20,717 bases of DNA from an uncultured Eubacteriales bacterium (GCA_934503195.1 CAKSVM010000054.1:1-20717), one strand, 5' to 3'; counted from the stretch's first letter, positions 1-7,680 are shown. The notes: generated by a model not told the origin, from the letters alone. Program-made: numbers and translations.

Positions 1-1098
1 GGATGGCTCTACTGGAAGGTCGACTGGGGAACCGACTACAAAAATTACAAAGTCCGGAGACTCATGACCGAGCTTCGCCTTGAATACGCGCCGGATCTCA
101 TCGTCGAACACGCGCTTGTCCCCGAGATGATCCCTTACGCCGACAGTTATCGTACATATGATGTATTTACGCTCCTTGCGATCCCGATCACGCTCTCAAA
201 GCTTGAAGAGGACTTCAGATTCGACGCCGCGCCGGGGCATCGCGGACTCATAAACTGCATGGACGAGGTCTACATCGCCGCCGCGCTCGGATGCGCGATC
301 GACGTCACGCGCCACACGATGACCGGAAATCTCCCCGACGGACGCCCAGACCCGTCATTCCCCGCGCTCCATCGGAATCTGAAAACCAAGACGACCGAGG
401 TTCTCAGAACCGTCAGATGGCACCGCGTCGCTCCGGCGTTTTCGGTAAACGGAAGCGAGACCTTCATCGATCCCGAAAAATTCACCGACACGTGGGACGT
501 CGTCGACCAGAAGCGCGAAATCGAGGCGTGGTGGAAGTACACCGATGGCGACCACATCGAGCGCACCGGACCCGCGAGAATCAGCCGCGGAATGCCGCCC
601 GCGAAAGCCGCGCCGTCGGATATCGCGATGCCGGACAATATCACGCCGAAGGTCACGTATGAAAACCTCGCGGAATTCACGCCCGGCAATTACGCTGATC
701 CGGATATCGTGAAGCTCAAAGAGCCGCTTTTGCCGTTCATTGTAAGCGCGAAGCATCCCTGCGGCGCGGTTTCGGTCGCGACGCTTGCCAGAACTAAAAG
801 CCGCGAATGCTTCACGCCACTTTGCGACGTCGAGCTTGAAGCCGGCGGCACGGACACGCTCGGAGTCTTCGGATACTACAATAGTCTCACATTGACCGGT
901 GAAACGACGCCGGATATGAAGATTCTCATGCAGGATTCCGCGGCAGACGAGAGCTTTGACGTGACGGAGTTCTGCGTCATCGGCGAAAACCGGATCACAA
1001 TTCCCGGAAGTCTCATAAACACGCTCGGACGGCTCGAAAATCTGCCCGGAGACACCTCCGAACCCGGCGTGATCGTGAAAATTTCAGGGATAAGCTGA
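1..1098 (+). CDS. Probable clan GH-D-like (alpha-galactosidase type) glycoside hydrolase, C-terminal part
   Basis: The reading frame is open from the first base, so the gene starts upstream; 365 residues remain. Near the cut edge is WKVDWG (Asp at about residue 8), which resembles the beta-strand carrying the nucleophile Asp in GH27/GH36 (clan GH-D) TIM barrels. It is followed by a helical stretch and GHRGLINCMDEVYIAAALGCAIDV-type barrel sequence (split here only as a description of about residues 80-102). The last 150 or so residues look like a beta-sandwich. From the family I infer hydrolysis of a glycoside; the substrate cannot be read, and secretion cannot be judged because the N-terminus is missing. 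The next gene is a solute-binding lipoprotein, which fits a carbohydrate theme without proving it. The first internal ATG (position 64) lies after the presumed nucleophile and is not the true start. The family call is tentative. Confidence 0.5.
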   Translation, partial: GWLYWKVDWGTDYKNYKVRRLMTELRLEYAPDLIVEHALVPEMIPYADSYRTYDVFTLLAIPITLSKLEEDFRFDAAPGHRGLINCMDEVYIAAALGCAIDVTRHTMTGNLPDGRPDPSFPALHRNLKTKTTEVLRTVRWHRVAPAFSVNGSETFIDPEKFTDTWDVVDQKREIEAWWKYTDGDHIERTGPARISRGMPPAKAAPSDIAMPDNITPKVTYENLAEFTPGNYADPDIVKLKEPLLPFIVSAKHPCGAVSVATLARTKSRECFTPLCDVELEAGGTDTLGVFGYYNSLTLTGETTPDMKILMQDSAADESFDVTEFCVIGENRITIPGSLINTLGRLENLPGDTSEPGVIVKISGIS

Positions 1099-1108
1099 AT
1101 AAATGGAG

Positions 1109-1156
1109 TTTTCACGCGAAAAAGGCTTGGATTTATGGGCTTTTTCGTTGTGAAAA
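1109..1156 (+). other. Long imperfect hairpin after the glycosidase gene
   Basis: TTTTCAC pairs with GTGAAAA and, inside it, CGAAAAAG pairs with CTTTTTCG, with small bulges. It starts 11 bases after the stop codon at 1098. No clear T-tract follows on the plus strand, so it may be a weak terminator or a 3'-end stabilising structure. Confidence 0.45.
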
Positions 1157-1201
1157 CAACCTTAAATCAGCGTTCCCTTAGATAAAAGAGAGGAAAAAAT
1201 C

Positions 1202-2638
1202 ATGAAAAAACTCACAGCACTGCTTCTTTTCACGCTTATCCTTTCGCAGATTTCCTGCGGCGAAGCCGCTGTACAGGACGAGTCGACGTCGGGTGAAAGC
1301 ACCTCGGAATCGCTATCTGAAACAACGGCCGACGACTATGATTATCCCGACAAAAAGTTTGACGGACACGAGTTCGTCTTTCTGAACGTCGAGCCGCAGA
1401 GCTGGGCGAACGCCCTGATCGCGCCCGAGGAATCGACCGGAGAGACGATAAACGACGCGATGTTCGAGCGCAATTCGCGGATTTCGGACAGATTCGACAT
1501 TACAATCCGCGAGGAGCGGATAAATCTGAACGACGTCGCGTCGACGATAAAGAAGACGGTCGGCGCGGGCGACGACGTTTACGACGTCTGTATGCTCCCG
1601 ATTCATCAGGCGAGCGGTGTGATCGGCGACGAATATCTGCTCGATCTCAACAGTGTCGGCGGTCTGAATCTCGATTCGGACTGGTGGGACAAGTCGGTGA
1701 ACGACTCGCTGACGATTGCGGGAAAGCTCTACATGACGACAAGCGACATTTCTTTCTTCCCGTTCGAGGCGACATGGGGAATCTTCTTCAGCGAAAAGAT
1801 CCTCGACGATCTGAAGCTCGAATACCCCTACGAACTCGTCCGGTCGGGAAAGTGGACGATCGACAGACTGAACGAGTACGCCAAGGCTGGCGCGCTTCAG
1901 GGGTCGTCAGACTCGTTCGAGCCTTACAATATCGACGGTGACGCGAGATACGGATTCGCGTCGCACCATGATTTTCCGCTCGCGCTGATCTTCGGCGCGG
2001 GGGAGAGCTTCATCGAGGTCGAGAACGGCAAGGCGGTCTTCAACGCCGACTCGGAGAGGATGTTCGGAATCTACGACAAAATCGCCGCGCTGACCGCTGA
2101 AAAGGGGGCATACTACAATTGGGATTTCAACCTTCCGACGGATGCGGCTACAGAGTTTATTAAGGGGCGGTTTGTGATGTGCAGCGAGACTCTGGGCTAT
2201 CTTTCGAAGCTTCGCGAGATGAAGGAGAGCTTCGGTGTGCTTCCGGTGCCGAAATACGACGAGGCGCAGGAGGAATATCATTCGATAATCGCGTCGTGGG
2301 GAACGCTGATGACGACCGTTCCGGCGACGGCTTCGGATCCCGAGAGAACCGGAATCATCCTCGACGCGCTGGCGTATGACAGCTACAGGAATCTGCGCGA
2401 ACCCTACTACAACACGTATCTTATGCAGAAGGGCGTCCGGAACGACGATTCGGCCGGGATGCTCGAAGTTATCCGCAAATCGCGCGGATTCGCGGCGGAT
2501 ATCGCGTTCGGATGGTCGTCGGACATCGCGAACTCGGTGAAAGCGAAGCTCAAGGTTGGCGACGCGTCGGTAGCCTCGACGATCGAGTCGCTGAAATCGG
2601 CGGCGATGAAGCTCGCCGAGGACAGCCTCGGAAAGTGA
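1202..2638 (+). CDS. Orphan extracellular solute-binding lipoprotein
   Basis: The 478-residue product has a short basic N-terminus, a hydrophobic core and SQISC with Cys19, then a Ser/Thr/Glu-rich linker (about 20-45) and a periplasmic-binding-protein-like domain. The -3 position is Gln, which departs from the usual lipobox, so lipidation is likely but not certain. A GAGGA ribosome site precedes the ATG at 1202. The domain matches the interrupted lipoprotein at 13067-14563 in several places: FDG near the mature N-terminus, an N-D-x-x-x-x-R-N segment, SGKWT, and FGVLPVPKYDE versus FGVLPSPKLDE. The fold suggests a surface-anchored ligand receptor, often a sugar receptor in this group, but the ligand is unknown. 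No ABC permease or ATPase gene lies nearby. A terminator follows at once, so transcription ends here. Confidence 0.75.
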   Translation: MKKLTALLLFTLILSQISCGEAAVQDESTSGESTSESLSETTADDYDYPDKKFDGHEFVFLNVEPQSWANALIAPEESTGETINDAMFERNSRISDRFDITIREERINLNDVASTIKKTVGAGDDVYDVCMLPIHQASGVIGDEYLLDLNSVGGLNLDSDWWDKSVNDSLTIAGKLYMTTSDISFFPFEATWGIFFSEKILDDLKLEYPYELVRSGKWTIDRLNEYAKAGALQGSSDSFEPYNIDGDARYGFASHHDFPLALIFGAGESFIEVENGKAVFNADSERMFGIYDKIAALTAEKGAYYNWDFNLPTDAATEFIKGRFVMCSETLGYLSKLREMKESFGVLPVPKYDEAQEEYHSIIASWGTLMTTVPATASDPERTGIILDALAYDSYRNLREPYYNTYLMQKGVRNDDSAGMLEVIRKSRGFAADIAFGWSSDIANSVKAKLKVGDASVASTIESLKSAAMKLAEDSLGK

Positions 2639-2669
2639 GCGTCAGGCTCTTAGAAACTCAGATAATCTG

Positions 2670-2706
2670 AAAAATCCCTCCGCGCAAAATCGCGGAGGGA
2701 TTTTTG
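2670..2706 (+). terminator. Rho-independent terminator of the solute-binding lipoprotein gene
   Basis: A 15-bp perfect stem (AAAAATCCCTCCGCG against CGCGGAGGGATTTTT) closes a six-base loop and ends in a T-run. The A-run and T-run make it potentially active in both directions. It lies 31 bases after the stop codon. Confidence 0.9.
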
Positions 2707-2724
2707 GCGCGGATGGACAGATAG

Positions 2725-2751
2725 AAAAACTCCCCGCCTTGCGGCGGGGAG
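2725..2751 (-). terminator. Rho-independent terminator of the SLH-domain protein gene
   Basis: Read on the minus strand, CTCCCCGCC pairs with GGCGGGGAG across a four-base loop and is followed by TTTTT. It begins six bases after the stop codon of the minus-strand gene. Confidence 0.9.
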
Positions 2752-2757
2752 AAGATT

Positions 2758-4947
2758 TCAGCCTTCGAGATCGGCTAAGATCGAATCGAGAATATGGTAT
2801 GCGTGCGCGGTTTCAGCGCGGGTAGCGGATTCGGTCGGACGGAGGTTGTTGTCCTCGTCGGACTCAATGATACCCTTCATTACGCACCAGTGCATAGCCT
2901 CGTCGGCGTATTCGGAGATTTCGGAAGCGTCCTCGTATCTGAGCGGGAAGTACCAAGCTCCGGTGAAACCGCCGCCCATCTGCCGAACATATCTGTAGAT
3001 GATAGTGGCGAGCTGTTCGCGGGTGATGTTGTCGTCTGGAGCGAAGGTCTTTTCTGCGACGCCGTTGACGATCTTCTGAGCCTGAGCGAAGCGGACAGCC
3101 TCGGCGTAGTAAGCCGACTCGTCGACGTCCTCAAAGTCCATCGCGAAGTTCACGACGGGCGAGCCGTTGATTCTCCAGAGAATCGTCACGACCATCGCGC
3201 GGGAGAGGTTCATGTCGGGCGAGAAGGTGACCGTCGACGTGCCGATCATGAGACCGCTGTCGAAGACAAACTTGATATCGTCATAGTACTTGTCGTCCTT
3301 GCCGACGTCGATGAAATCAAGCGAATCCTCTTCCCATCCGGCGTAGACGTTGGTGACGCCGATGACCATTACCTCGTCAACCGGCTTTGTGAGAGCCTTG
3401 TCGGAATACCATCCGGTGAACTCATAGCCCTCGCGGACAGGAGTGAAGGCCTTGAGGTTGACCTTGGTTCCGAAGAGCGTGCTGATTCCCTTAATTTCTT
3501 CGCCGCCGTTGGTCTCGAAGACGAGGAAGGCGATATCGAAGTGGAAGTTCTTTTCGAGCTTGGGAATTTCGCGGGTTTCGCCGTTAGATTCGCCGCAGAT
3601 GCTGCATCTTTTTTCCTCAAGTCCGGTGCTGGTGTAAGTAGCCTCGCGGACTACGACCCACTTGTAGGAGTGGACGTGAGGAGCGTCTTTTTCGGTGACA
3701 GTGAGAGTGAATGTGAAGGGATCTGAGCTGAGACCGTTGTCAAACGCGTAAACGGTGATTGTGTAAGTGCCTTTTTCAAGTCCGGCCGGGATGGAGATAT
3801 TGCCGTCATTGATACCGAGTTTGCTGCCGCCGTATACGGACAGTGTTCCCGTGTATCTGAGAGGAATCTCGGTCGCGGCGTAACCTTCTTCAAGGGACAT
3901 ACTGCCTTTTCCGGTTATCGTCGGCTTCTGCGGTGCGGATACTGTGAAGGGAAGCGGATAATCGCCGTCCTTATACCATTCGCTGATGTCCGGGAACTCT
4001 TCACTGGCTCCCTTGACGGACATAGTGAGCGCGGCAAAGAGAGAAACGGTGATGTTCACTTGGGGATCGCCAAAATTGATAGGTGTCCATCCTGCATCTA
4101 TAGCATCGTTAGGAGCAGCTTTTATCTGTTCTTCCGGAAGGCAGGTAACGCCGGAAACTGCTGAAGGTATAGCTGAATAGGAGAGTTTTACTCTTGCGGA
4201 TCCACTATCGGCAATGAAGGAATCAAATGCTGCCATTTCTGCGCTGGCACTGACTCCTGGCGTTGAGACATAGCAGTTTGCTACCAGAACTTCATTACCA
4301 TCGCTTCCGTCAGCAATGCCGATGAGACCGCCGACGAAATCATTCGTTCCCGCGGAGGAAATGCGTTCATTCCCATAGACGCAGGAATTGACGATCGAGG
4401 TGCCGTCGGCCGCGCCGCCGACAAGTCCGCCGACATAGTGCGTGCCGCTGCCCGAGACGTCTATCGAGACGCTGGCGGCGCAGTTGATGATAGTCGAATT
4501 CTCGGCGTATCCGACGAGCGCGCCGACGTAGGTGCTTTTAGCCTCAGTAGGGGTTGTTACTATAAGACTTCCGGTGATGTTGAGATTTTTGATCGTCGCA
4601 CTGTCGATCACACCGAAAATACCGAAGTACGAGTCCAGATCCATGCTGGCTTGACGGTTGTAAGCAATGGTGATTTTATGCCCCTGACCATCAAAAGTAC
4701 CGCGGAACGGGCAGTCTTTTTTACCCGCGATGTAGGTTCTTCCTTTAAGCTCGGTCAGGTTGATGTCGTTGGCGAGCTTTACTGTCTTGCCGAAGTAGTC
4801 GTCATTTTTCACGGATTCCGCGAATTTGTTGAAATCATCGGCGGTTTTAATGACAGTTACCGTGTTGTCGTCCGCGAATACCGCGACCGGGAAGATCGCG
4901 AATATCATGCAGATTGCGAGCGCGAGGCTCAGTATGCGTGTTCTCAT
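2758..4947 (-). CDS. Secreted surface protein with GLUG-like, InlB-type and three SLH domains
   Basis: I start at 4947, giving 729 residues, because MRTRILSLALAIC opens a clear signal peptide (about 1-25, ending VFA) behind a GGAGG/GGGAG ribosome site; the frame stays open upstream to 5046 but that part has no signal and spans the promoter. The order is: beta-helix-like region with GLUG-type repeats (YVGALVG, YVGGLVG, FVGGLIG, about 140-250), an Ig/cadherin-like segment (about 345-430), an HVHSYKW...CSICGE module, a Listeria-Bacteroides/InlB-type repeat (about 469-540, GYEFTGWYSD), then three SLH domains from about 541 to the C-terminus. SLH domains bind secondary wall polymers, so I infer non-covalent attachment to the cell wall. 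The binding partner of the outer region is unknown. It is a single-gene unit with its own promoter and terminator. Confidence 0.85.
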   Translation of the reverse strand: MRTRILSLALAICMIFAIFPVAVFADDNTVTVIKTADDFNKFAESVKNDDYFGKTVKLANDINLTELKGRTYIAGKKDCPFRGTFDGQGHKITIAYNRQASMDLDSYFGIFGVIDSATIKNLNITGSLIVTTPTEAKSTYVGALVGYAENSTIINCAASVSIDVSGSGTHYVGGLVGGAADGTSIVNSCVYGNERISSAGTNDFVGGLIGIADGSDGNEVLVANCYVSTPGVSASAEMAAFDSFIADSGSARVKLSYSAIPSAVSGVTCLPEEQIKAAPNDAIDAGWTPINFGDPQVNITVSLFAALTMSVKGASEEFPDISEWYKDGDYPLPFTVSAPQKPTITGKGSMSLEEGYAATEIPLRYTGTLSVYGGSKLGINDGNISIPAGLEKGTYTITVYAFDNGLSSDPFTFTLTVTEKDAPHVHSYKWVVVREATYTSTGLEEKRCSICGESNGETREIPKLEKNFHFDIAFLVFETNGGEEIKGISTLFGTKVNLKAFTPVREGYEFTGWYSDKALTKPVDEVMVIGVTNVYAGWEEDSLDFIDVGKDDKYYDDIKFVFDSGLMIGTSTVTFSPDMNLSRAMVVTILWRINGSPVVNFAMDFEDVDESAYYAEAVRFAQAQKIVNGVAEKTFAPDDNITREQLATIIYRYVRQMGGGFTGAWYFPLRYEDASEISEYADEAMHWCVMKGIIESDEDNNLRPTESATRAETAHAYHILDSILADLEG

Positions 4948-4966
4948 TTGTTGAACTCCCTTTCCT

Positions 4967-4984
4967 CCCCGGTTTGTTCCGGGG
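4967..4984 (-). promoter_or_regulatory. Leader hairpin abutting the ribosome site of the SLH-protein gene
   Basis: On the minus strand CCCCGG pairs with CCGGGG across a six-base loop, and the 3' arm runs directly into the purine-rich AGGAAAGGGAG ribosome site upstream of the ATG at 4947. It could stabilise the 5' end or modulate initiation. Only the structure is seen; the role is inferred. Confidence 0.5.
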
Positions 4985-4996
4985 AAATACTGATTC

Positions 4997-5025
4997 ATTA
5001 TAGCACATTTTTCAAAAAAATGCAA
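4997..5025 (-). promoter_or_regulatory. Sigma-A promoter of the SLH-protein gene
   Basis: On the minus strand TATAAT (5002-4997) is preceded by TGTGC, an extended -10 of the TRTGN type. A weak -35, TTGCAT (5025-5020), sits 17 bases upstream. It lies about 50 bases upstream of the chosen start codon, which supports that start. Confidence 0.75.
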
Positions 5026-5068
5026 TAGTTTTTCGCAATTTGCCATGGAAAATTTTCGTTTTTACCTC

Positions 5069-5098
5069 TTGACTTACCTACCGGGTTTGTGGTATAAT
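5069..5098 (+). promoter_or_regulatory. Sigma-A promoter of the Rrf2-HD operon
   Basis: TTGACT (5069-5074) and TATAAT (5093-5098) are 18 bases apart, with a TGTGG extended -10. The -10 ends 21 bases before the ATG at 5120. The spacer contains ACCTACCGGG, and Rrf2 proteins often autoregulate by binding over the promoter, but I see no convincing full dyad. Confidence 0.85.
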
Positions 5099-5119
5099 AG
5101 AGCAAAGGAAGTGATTCTG

Positions 5120-5545
5120 ATGATTTCAACAAGAGGACGCTATTCGATACGCATCCTGCTCGACCTCGCCGAGCATTCAGCCGGGGGATATGTCCCGATG
5201 AAAGAGGTCGCCAAAAGACAGGAAATATCGCTGAAATACATCGAAAAGATAATGCCGCTTCTCCGCAACGGCGGGCTTCTCGACAGCTCGCACGGAATCG
5301 GCGGCGGATATCGCCTCGCAAAGGATCCCGGAGACATAACGCTCTGGGAGATTCTTTCGCTCGCGGAGGGCGATATGGCTCCGGTTTCGTGTCTCGGAAG
5401 CGGGGCTTCGGTATGTCCGAGAGCCGCCGGATGCCGTACGCTCCCGGTCTGGAAGGGTTACTATGAGCTGACCGAAAAATATTTTTCGGGGATAACTCTC
5501 GCCGATCTCGCCGGAGCCGAGAGCGGAAACGATTACATGATATAA
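5120..5545 (+). CDS. Rrf2-family transcriptional regulator with three-cysteine cluster motif
   Basis: The 141-residue protein begins MISTRGRYSIRILLDLA, the standard Rrf2 N-terminus, then a winged helix-turn-helix (about 25-65, with GIGGGYRLA in the wing). It ends with three cysteines, C91-x7-C99-x5-C105, followed by LPVW. In IscR-like members such cysteines bind a [2Fe-2S] cluster that senses iron-sulfur or redox status; cluster binding here is inferred. Start 5120 is chosen because GGAAG lies eight bases upstream; the frame extends to 5045 but that would overlap the promoter. The HD-domain gene follows after 17 bases, so the two are probably co-transcribed. No cysteine desulfurase or scaffold gene is adjacent, unlike many iscR loci, so its targets are unknown. 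Confidence 0.87.
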   Translation: MISTRGRYSIRILLDLAEHSAGGYVPMKEVAKRQEISLKYIEKIMPLLRNGGLLDSSHGIGGGYRLAKDPGDITLWEILSLAEGDMAPVSCLGSGASVCPRAAGCRTLPVWKGYYELTEKYFSGITLADLAGAESGNDYMI

Positions 5546-5562
5546 ATAAGGAAGGATTTTTT

Positions 5563-6114
5563 ATGACACGCGAAGAGGCATGGAAGCTGCTCACCGAATA
5601 CAACAAGGATGAATTTCACCTGAAGCACGCGCAGATCGTCGAGGGAGTCATGAGGTATTTCGCGAACGAACTCGGATATCCAGATGAAGCCGACTTCTGG
5701 GCGAACGTCGGACTTCTGCACGACCTTGATTTCGAGCTTTATCCGGAAGAACATTGCAAGAAAGAAGACGAAATCATGCGCGAGCGCGGGATTGACGAAA
5801 GACTCATCCACGCGGTAGTGAGCCACGGCTACGGAATCACGGTCGACACAAAGCCCGAACACGAGATGGAGAAGGTGCTTTACGCGACCGACGAGCTTAC
5901 CGGACTGATCGGCGCGGTTGCTCTGATGCGCCCGTCTAAGAGCGTTCAGGATCTCGAACTGAAATCGGTGAAGAAGAAGTACAAGAGTGCGAATTTCGCC
6001 GCCGGATGCTCGCGCGAGGTGATTCAGCGTGGAGCAGATATGCTCGGCTGGACGCTCGACGAGCTGATTGAGCGCACAATCGCCGCGATGCGGACTGTCC
6101 CGGTGGTTGATTGA
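5563..6114 (+). CDS. HD-domain metal-dependent phosphohydrolase-like protein
   Basis: This 183-residue protein has the H...HD...D outline of HD hydrolases: His22 in LKHAQIVEGVM, His53-Asp54 in LLHDLDFE, and later His residues in HAVVSHGY (about 83-88), followed by ATDELTG. Small HD proteins of this type usually act on nucleotides or phosphate esters using bound metal; the substrate cannot be told from sequence. There is no signal peptide or membrane segment, so it is cytoplasmic. An AAGGAAGG ribosome site precedes the ATG. It is the second gene after the Rrf2 regulator and likely shares its promoter. No ordinary terminator follows; instead the first CAAC-N4-GTTG dyad starts directly after the stop codon. 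Confidence 0.78.
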   Translation: MTREEAWKLLTEYNKDEFHLKHAQIVEGVMRYFANELGYPDEADFWANVGLLHDLDFELYPEEHCKKEDEIMRERGIDERLIHAVVSHGYGITVDTKPEHEMEKVLYATDELTGLIGAVALMRPSKSVQDLELKSVKKKYKSANFAAGCSREVIQRGADMLGWTLDELIERTIAAMRTVPVVD

Positions 6115-6310
6115 CAACGCACGTTGCTGAATAAATAACAAGAATCCCGATTATGCAACATATGCTGCATAATCAGGATATGTTTTACAACATGCGTTGC
6201 AAAATTGCCGTAAAATGTCCTGTGGAGAATAGAGCAAGCATCCACCCAAACAGCAATATCGCAACACCAGTTGCGGTATTACTGCGATTATGCAACTGAT
6301 GTTGCAAAAT
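6115..6310. repeat. Array of five CAAC-N4-GTTG inverted repeats, helically phased
   Basis: Five dyads lie at 6115-6126, 6156-6167 (right arm GCTG), 6188-6199, 6262-6273 and 6293-6304. Centre-to-centre distances are 41, 32, 74 and 31 bases, close to 4, 3, 7 and 3 turns of 10.5 bases. Four copies sit in longer imperfect palindromes: 6144-6179 (16 of 18 pairs), 6183-6204, 6251-6284 and 6287-6310. CGATTATGCAAC recurs exactly at 6148 and 6285, and GTTGCAAAAT at 6196 and 6301, giving an approximate consensus of ATTATGCAAC-N4-GTTGCAWAAT. The array is between convergent genes and downstream of both, so it is not a simple promoter operator. It could be a cooperative protein-binding array, a structured RNA or a genome-wide intergenic repeat. 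I saw no clear promoter or ORF inside. Confidence 0.85.
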
Positions 6311-6319
6311 AACATTATA

Positions 6320-6359
6320 AAAGCAGGATATCCGCGGTTTCCCGCGGATATCCTGCTTT
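6320..6359 (-). terminator. Strong terminator hairpin for the alcohol dehydrogenase gene
   Basis: An 18-bp perfect stem (AAAGCAGGATATCCGCGG and its complement) closes a four-base loop. On the minus strand it is followed by TTTTATAAT, and the A and T flanks could let it also stop plus-strand transcripts from the HD gene. The stop codon of the minus-strand gene is at 6398. Confidence 0.85.
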
Positions 6360-6397
6360 GGTGGAGCGATAGTAATAGTATATGAAGACTGATTTTA

Positions 6398-7621
6398 TCA
6401 GAAATCGACTTCGGTATCGTAGTAGCAGCACTTGAGGAGCTTTTCCATCTCTTCCTGAGAGGGCTGACGCGGGTTGGAACCGGTGCAGGCGTCCGCGATC
6501 GCGTTCTTCGCGATTTCGGGGAGTCTTTCGAGGAAGACGTTCTCCGGAACGAATCCGGTCTCGGTCGGATAGCTGTCCTTGCCGTAGTGGTTGATGCTGT
6601 GCGGGATGTTGAGCTGATCGTTCATGCCGCGAAGGTAAGTAATGAGAGCCTTGACCTTTTCGTCGTCCGACGCGGTCTTGTCGGCGATGCCCATTCTGTC
6701 TACGATGTAAGCGTAACGCTTCTTTGCGGTCTCGTCCTTGGCGTTGAATGCGATGACCTTGGGAAGGTACATAGCGTTTGCCGCGCCGTGGATGATATGC
6801 GCGCCGTAGTCAGCGAAAGCTGCTCCGGTCTTGTGTGCCATCGAGTGAACGATTCCGAGAAGAGCGTTCGAGAAGGCCATTCCGGCGAGGCACTGAGCGT
6901 TGTGCATTCTGTCACGCGCGTCCATGTCGTCGTTGTAGGACTTGACGAGATCGTGCTGAATCATCTCGATAGCGTGGAGCGCGAGCGGGTCGGTGAAATC
7001 GCAGTTAGCGGTCGAAACGTATGCCTCGATAGCGTGAGTCATAGCGTCCATACCGGTGTGAGCGACGAGCTTGTGCGGCATGGTGTGTGCGAGTTCGGGA
7101 TCGACGATTGCGACGTCGGGAGTGATCTCGAAGTCAGCGATCGGGTACTTGATGCCCTTCGAGTAATCGGTGATGATCGAGAACGCGGTGACCTCGGTAG
7201 CGGTTCCGGACGTCGACGAGATGGCGCAGAAGTGAGCCTTTCTGCGGAGCTTCGGGATTCCGAAGACCTTGCACATATCCTCGAAGGTACATTCCGGATA
7301 CTCGTACTTGATCCACATAGCCTTTGCCGCGTCGATAGGCGAGCCGCCTCCGATAGCGACGATCCAGTCGGGCTGGAACTTCATCATGGCGTCCGCGCCG
7401 CGCATGACGGTCTCAACGGACGGATCGGGTTCGATGCCCTCGAAGAGTTCGACTTCCATTCCCGCTTCCTTAAGGTTGTTCACGACCTTGTCAAGGAATC
7501 CGAAGCGTTTCATGCTTCCGCCGCCGGTGCAGACGATGGCTCTCTTTCCCTCAAATGACTTGAGTGCGTCGAGCGCGTCCTTTCCGTGATAAATGTCTCT
7601 CGGTAAAGTAAATCTTGCCAT
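6398..7621 (-). CDS. Iron-containing (group III) alcohol dehydrogenase
   Basis: The 407-residue protein is full length for this family. The N-terminal dinucleotide-binding half carries AIGGGSPIDAAKAMW (about 89-103), the group III NAD(P)-binding signature, and SSTSGTATEVTAFS (about 135-148). The C-terminal half carries the metal site: Asp192 and His196 in TGMDAMTHAIEAY, and His259 and His278 in GIVHSMAHKTG and HIIHGAANAM by comparison with FucO. It should interconvert an aldehyde or ketone and an alcohol with NAD(P)H in the cytoplasm, probably for fermentative redox balance; the sequence resembles the butanol-dehydrogenase/AdhE C-terminal type, but the substrate is not certain. GGAGG precedes the ATG. 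It is monocistronic, with a consensus promoter, leader hairpins and its own terminator. Confidence 0.93.
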   Translation of the reverse strand: MARFTLPRDIYHGKDALDALKSFEGKRAIVCTGGGSMKRFGFLDKVVNNLKEAGMEVELFEGIEPDPSVETVMRGADAMMKFQPDWIVAIGGGSPIDAAKAMWIKYEYPECTFEDMCKVFGIPKLRRKAHFCAISSTSGTATEVTAFSIITDYSKGIKYPIADFEITPDVAIVDPELAHTMPHKLVAHTGMDAMTHAIEAYVSTANCDFTDPLALHAIEMIQHDLVKSYNDDMDARDRMHNAQCLAGMAFSNALLGIVHSMAHKTGAAFADYGAHIIHGAANAMYLPKVIAFNAKDETAKKRYAYIVDRMGIADKTASDDEKVKALITYLRGMNDQLNIPHSINHYGKDSYPTETGFVPENVFLERLPEIAKNAIADACTGSNPRQPSQEEMEKLLKCCYYDTEVDF

Positions 7622-7636
7622 TTTTATATCCTCCGT

Positions 7637-7663
7637 ACTAATAAATTAGTCGTCTTTCGACTA
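7637..7663 (-). promoter_or_regulatory. Two short inverted repeats in the alcohol dehydrogenase leader
   Basis: ACTAAT-AA-ATTAGT (7637-7650) and TAGTCG-N5-CGACTA (7647-7663) overlap by a few bases and so are alternative pairings. They lie between the promoter and the ribosome site. They may be mRNA 5' structures or operator-like sites; no function can be assigned. Confidence 0.45.
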
Positions 7664-7680
7664 CGTTAAAATTATAACAC
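7663..7680. promoter_or_regulatory. Possible Rex operator overlapping the -10 box
   Basis: The plus strand holds ACGTTAAAATTATAACAC, which matches 10 of 14 defined positions of the Rex consensus TTGTTAA-N4-TTAACAA. It covers the -10 box of the alcohol dehydrogenase promoter. Rex is an NADH-sensing repressor that commonly controls alcohol dehydrogenases in clostridia. The match is imperfect and AT-rich, so it remains a hypothesis. Confidence 0.35.

Noticed and set aside
2794..3726. 310-codon plus-strand frame opposite the SLH protein
   Set aside because: It mirrors the SLH and InlB-type region in another frame and has no expression signals; the minus-strand domains are unmistakable.
6115..6304. 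CRISPR array
   Set aside because: Repeat cores are only about 12-24 bases, diverge from each other and are unevenly spaced, and no cas gene is present.
6115..6397. Miniature transposable element
   Set aside because: I found no single pair of terminal inverted repeats enclosing the region and no target-site duplication; the symmetry is internal and repeated. It is not excluded if copies exist elsewhere.
6587..7558. 323-codon plus-strand frame opposite the alcohol dehydrogenase
   Set aside because: No ribosome site or promoter, and its composition is that of complementary codons; the minus strand has all the enzyme's motifs.
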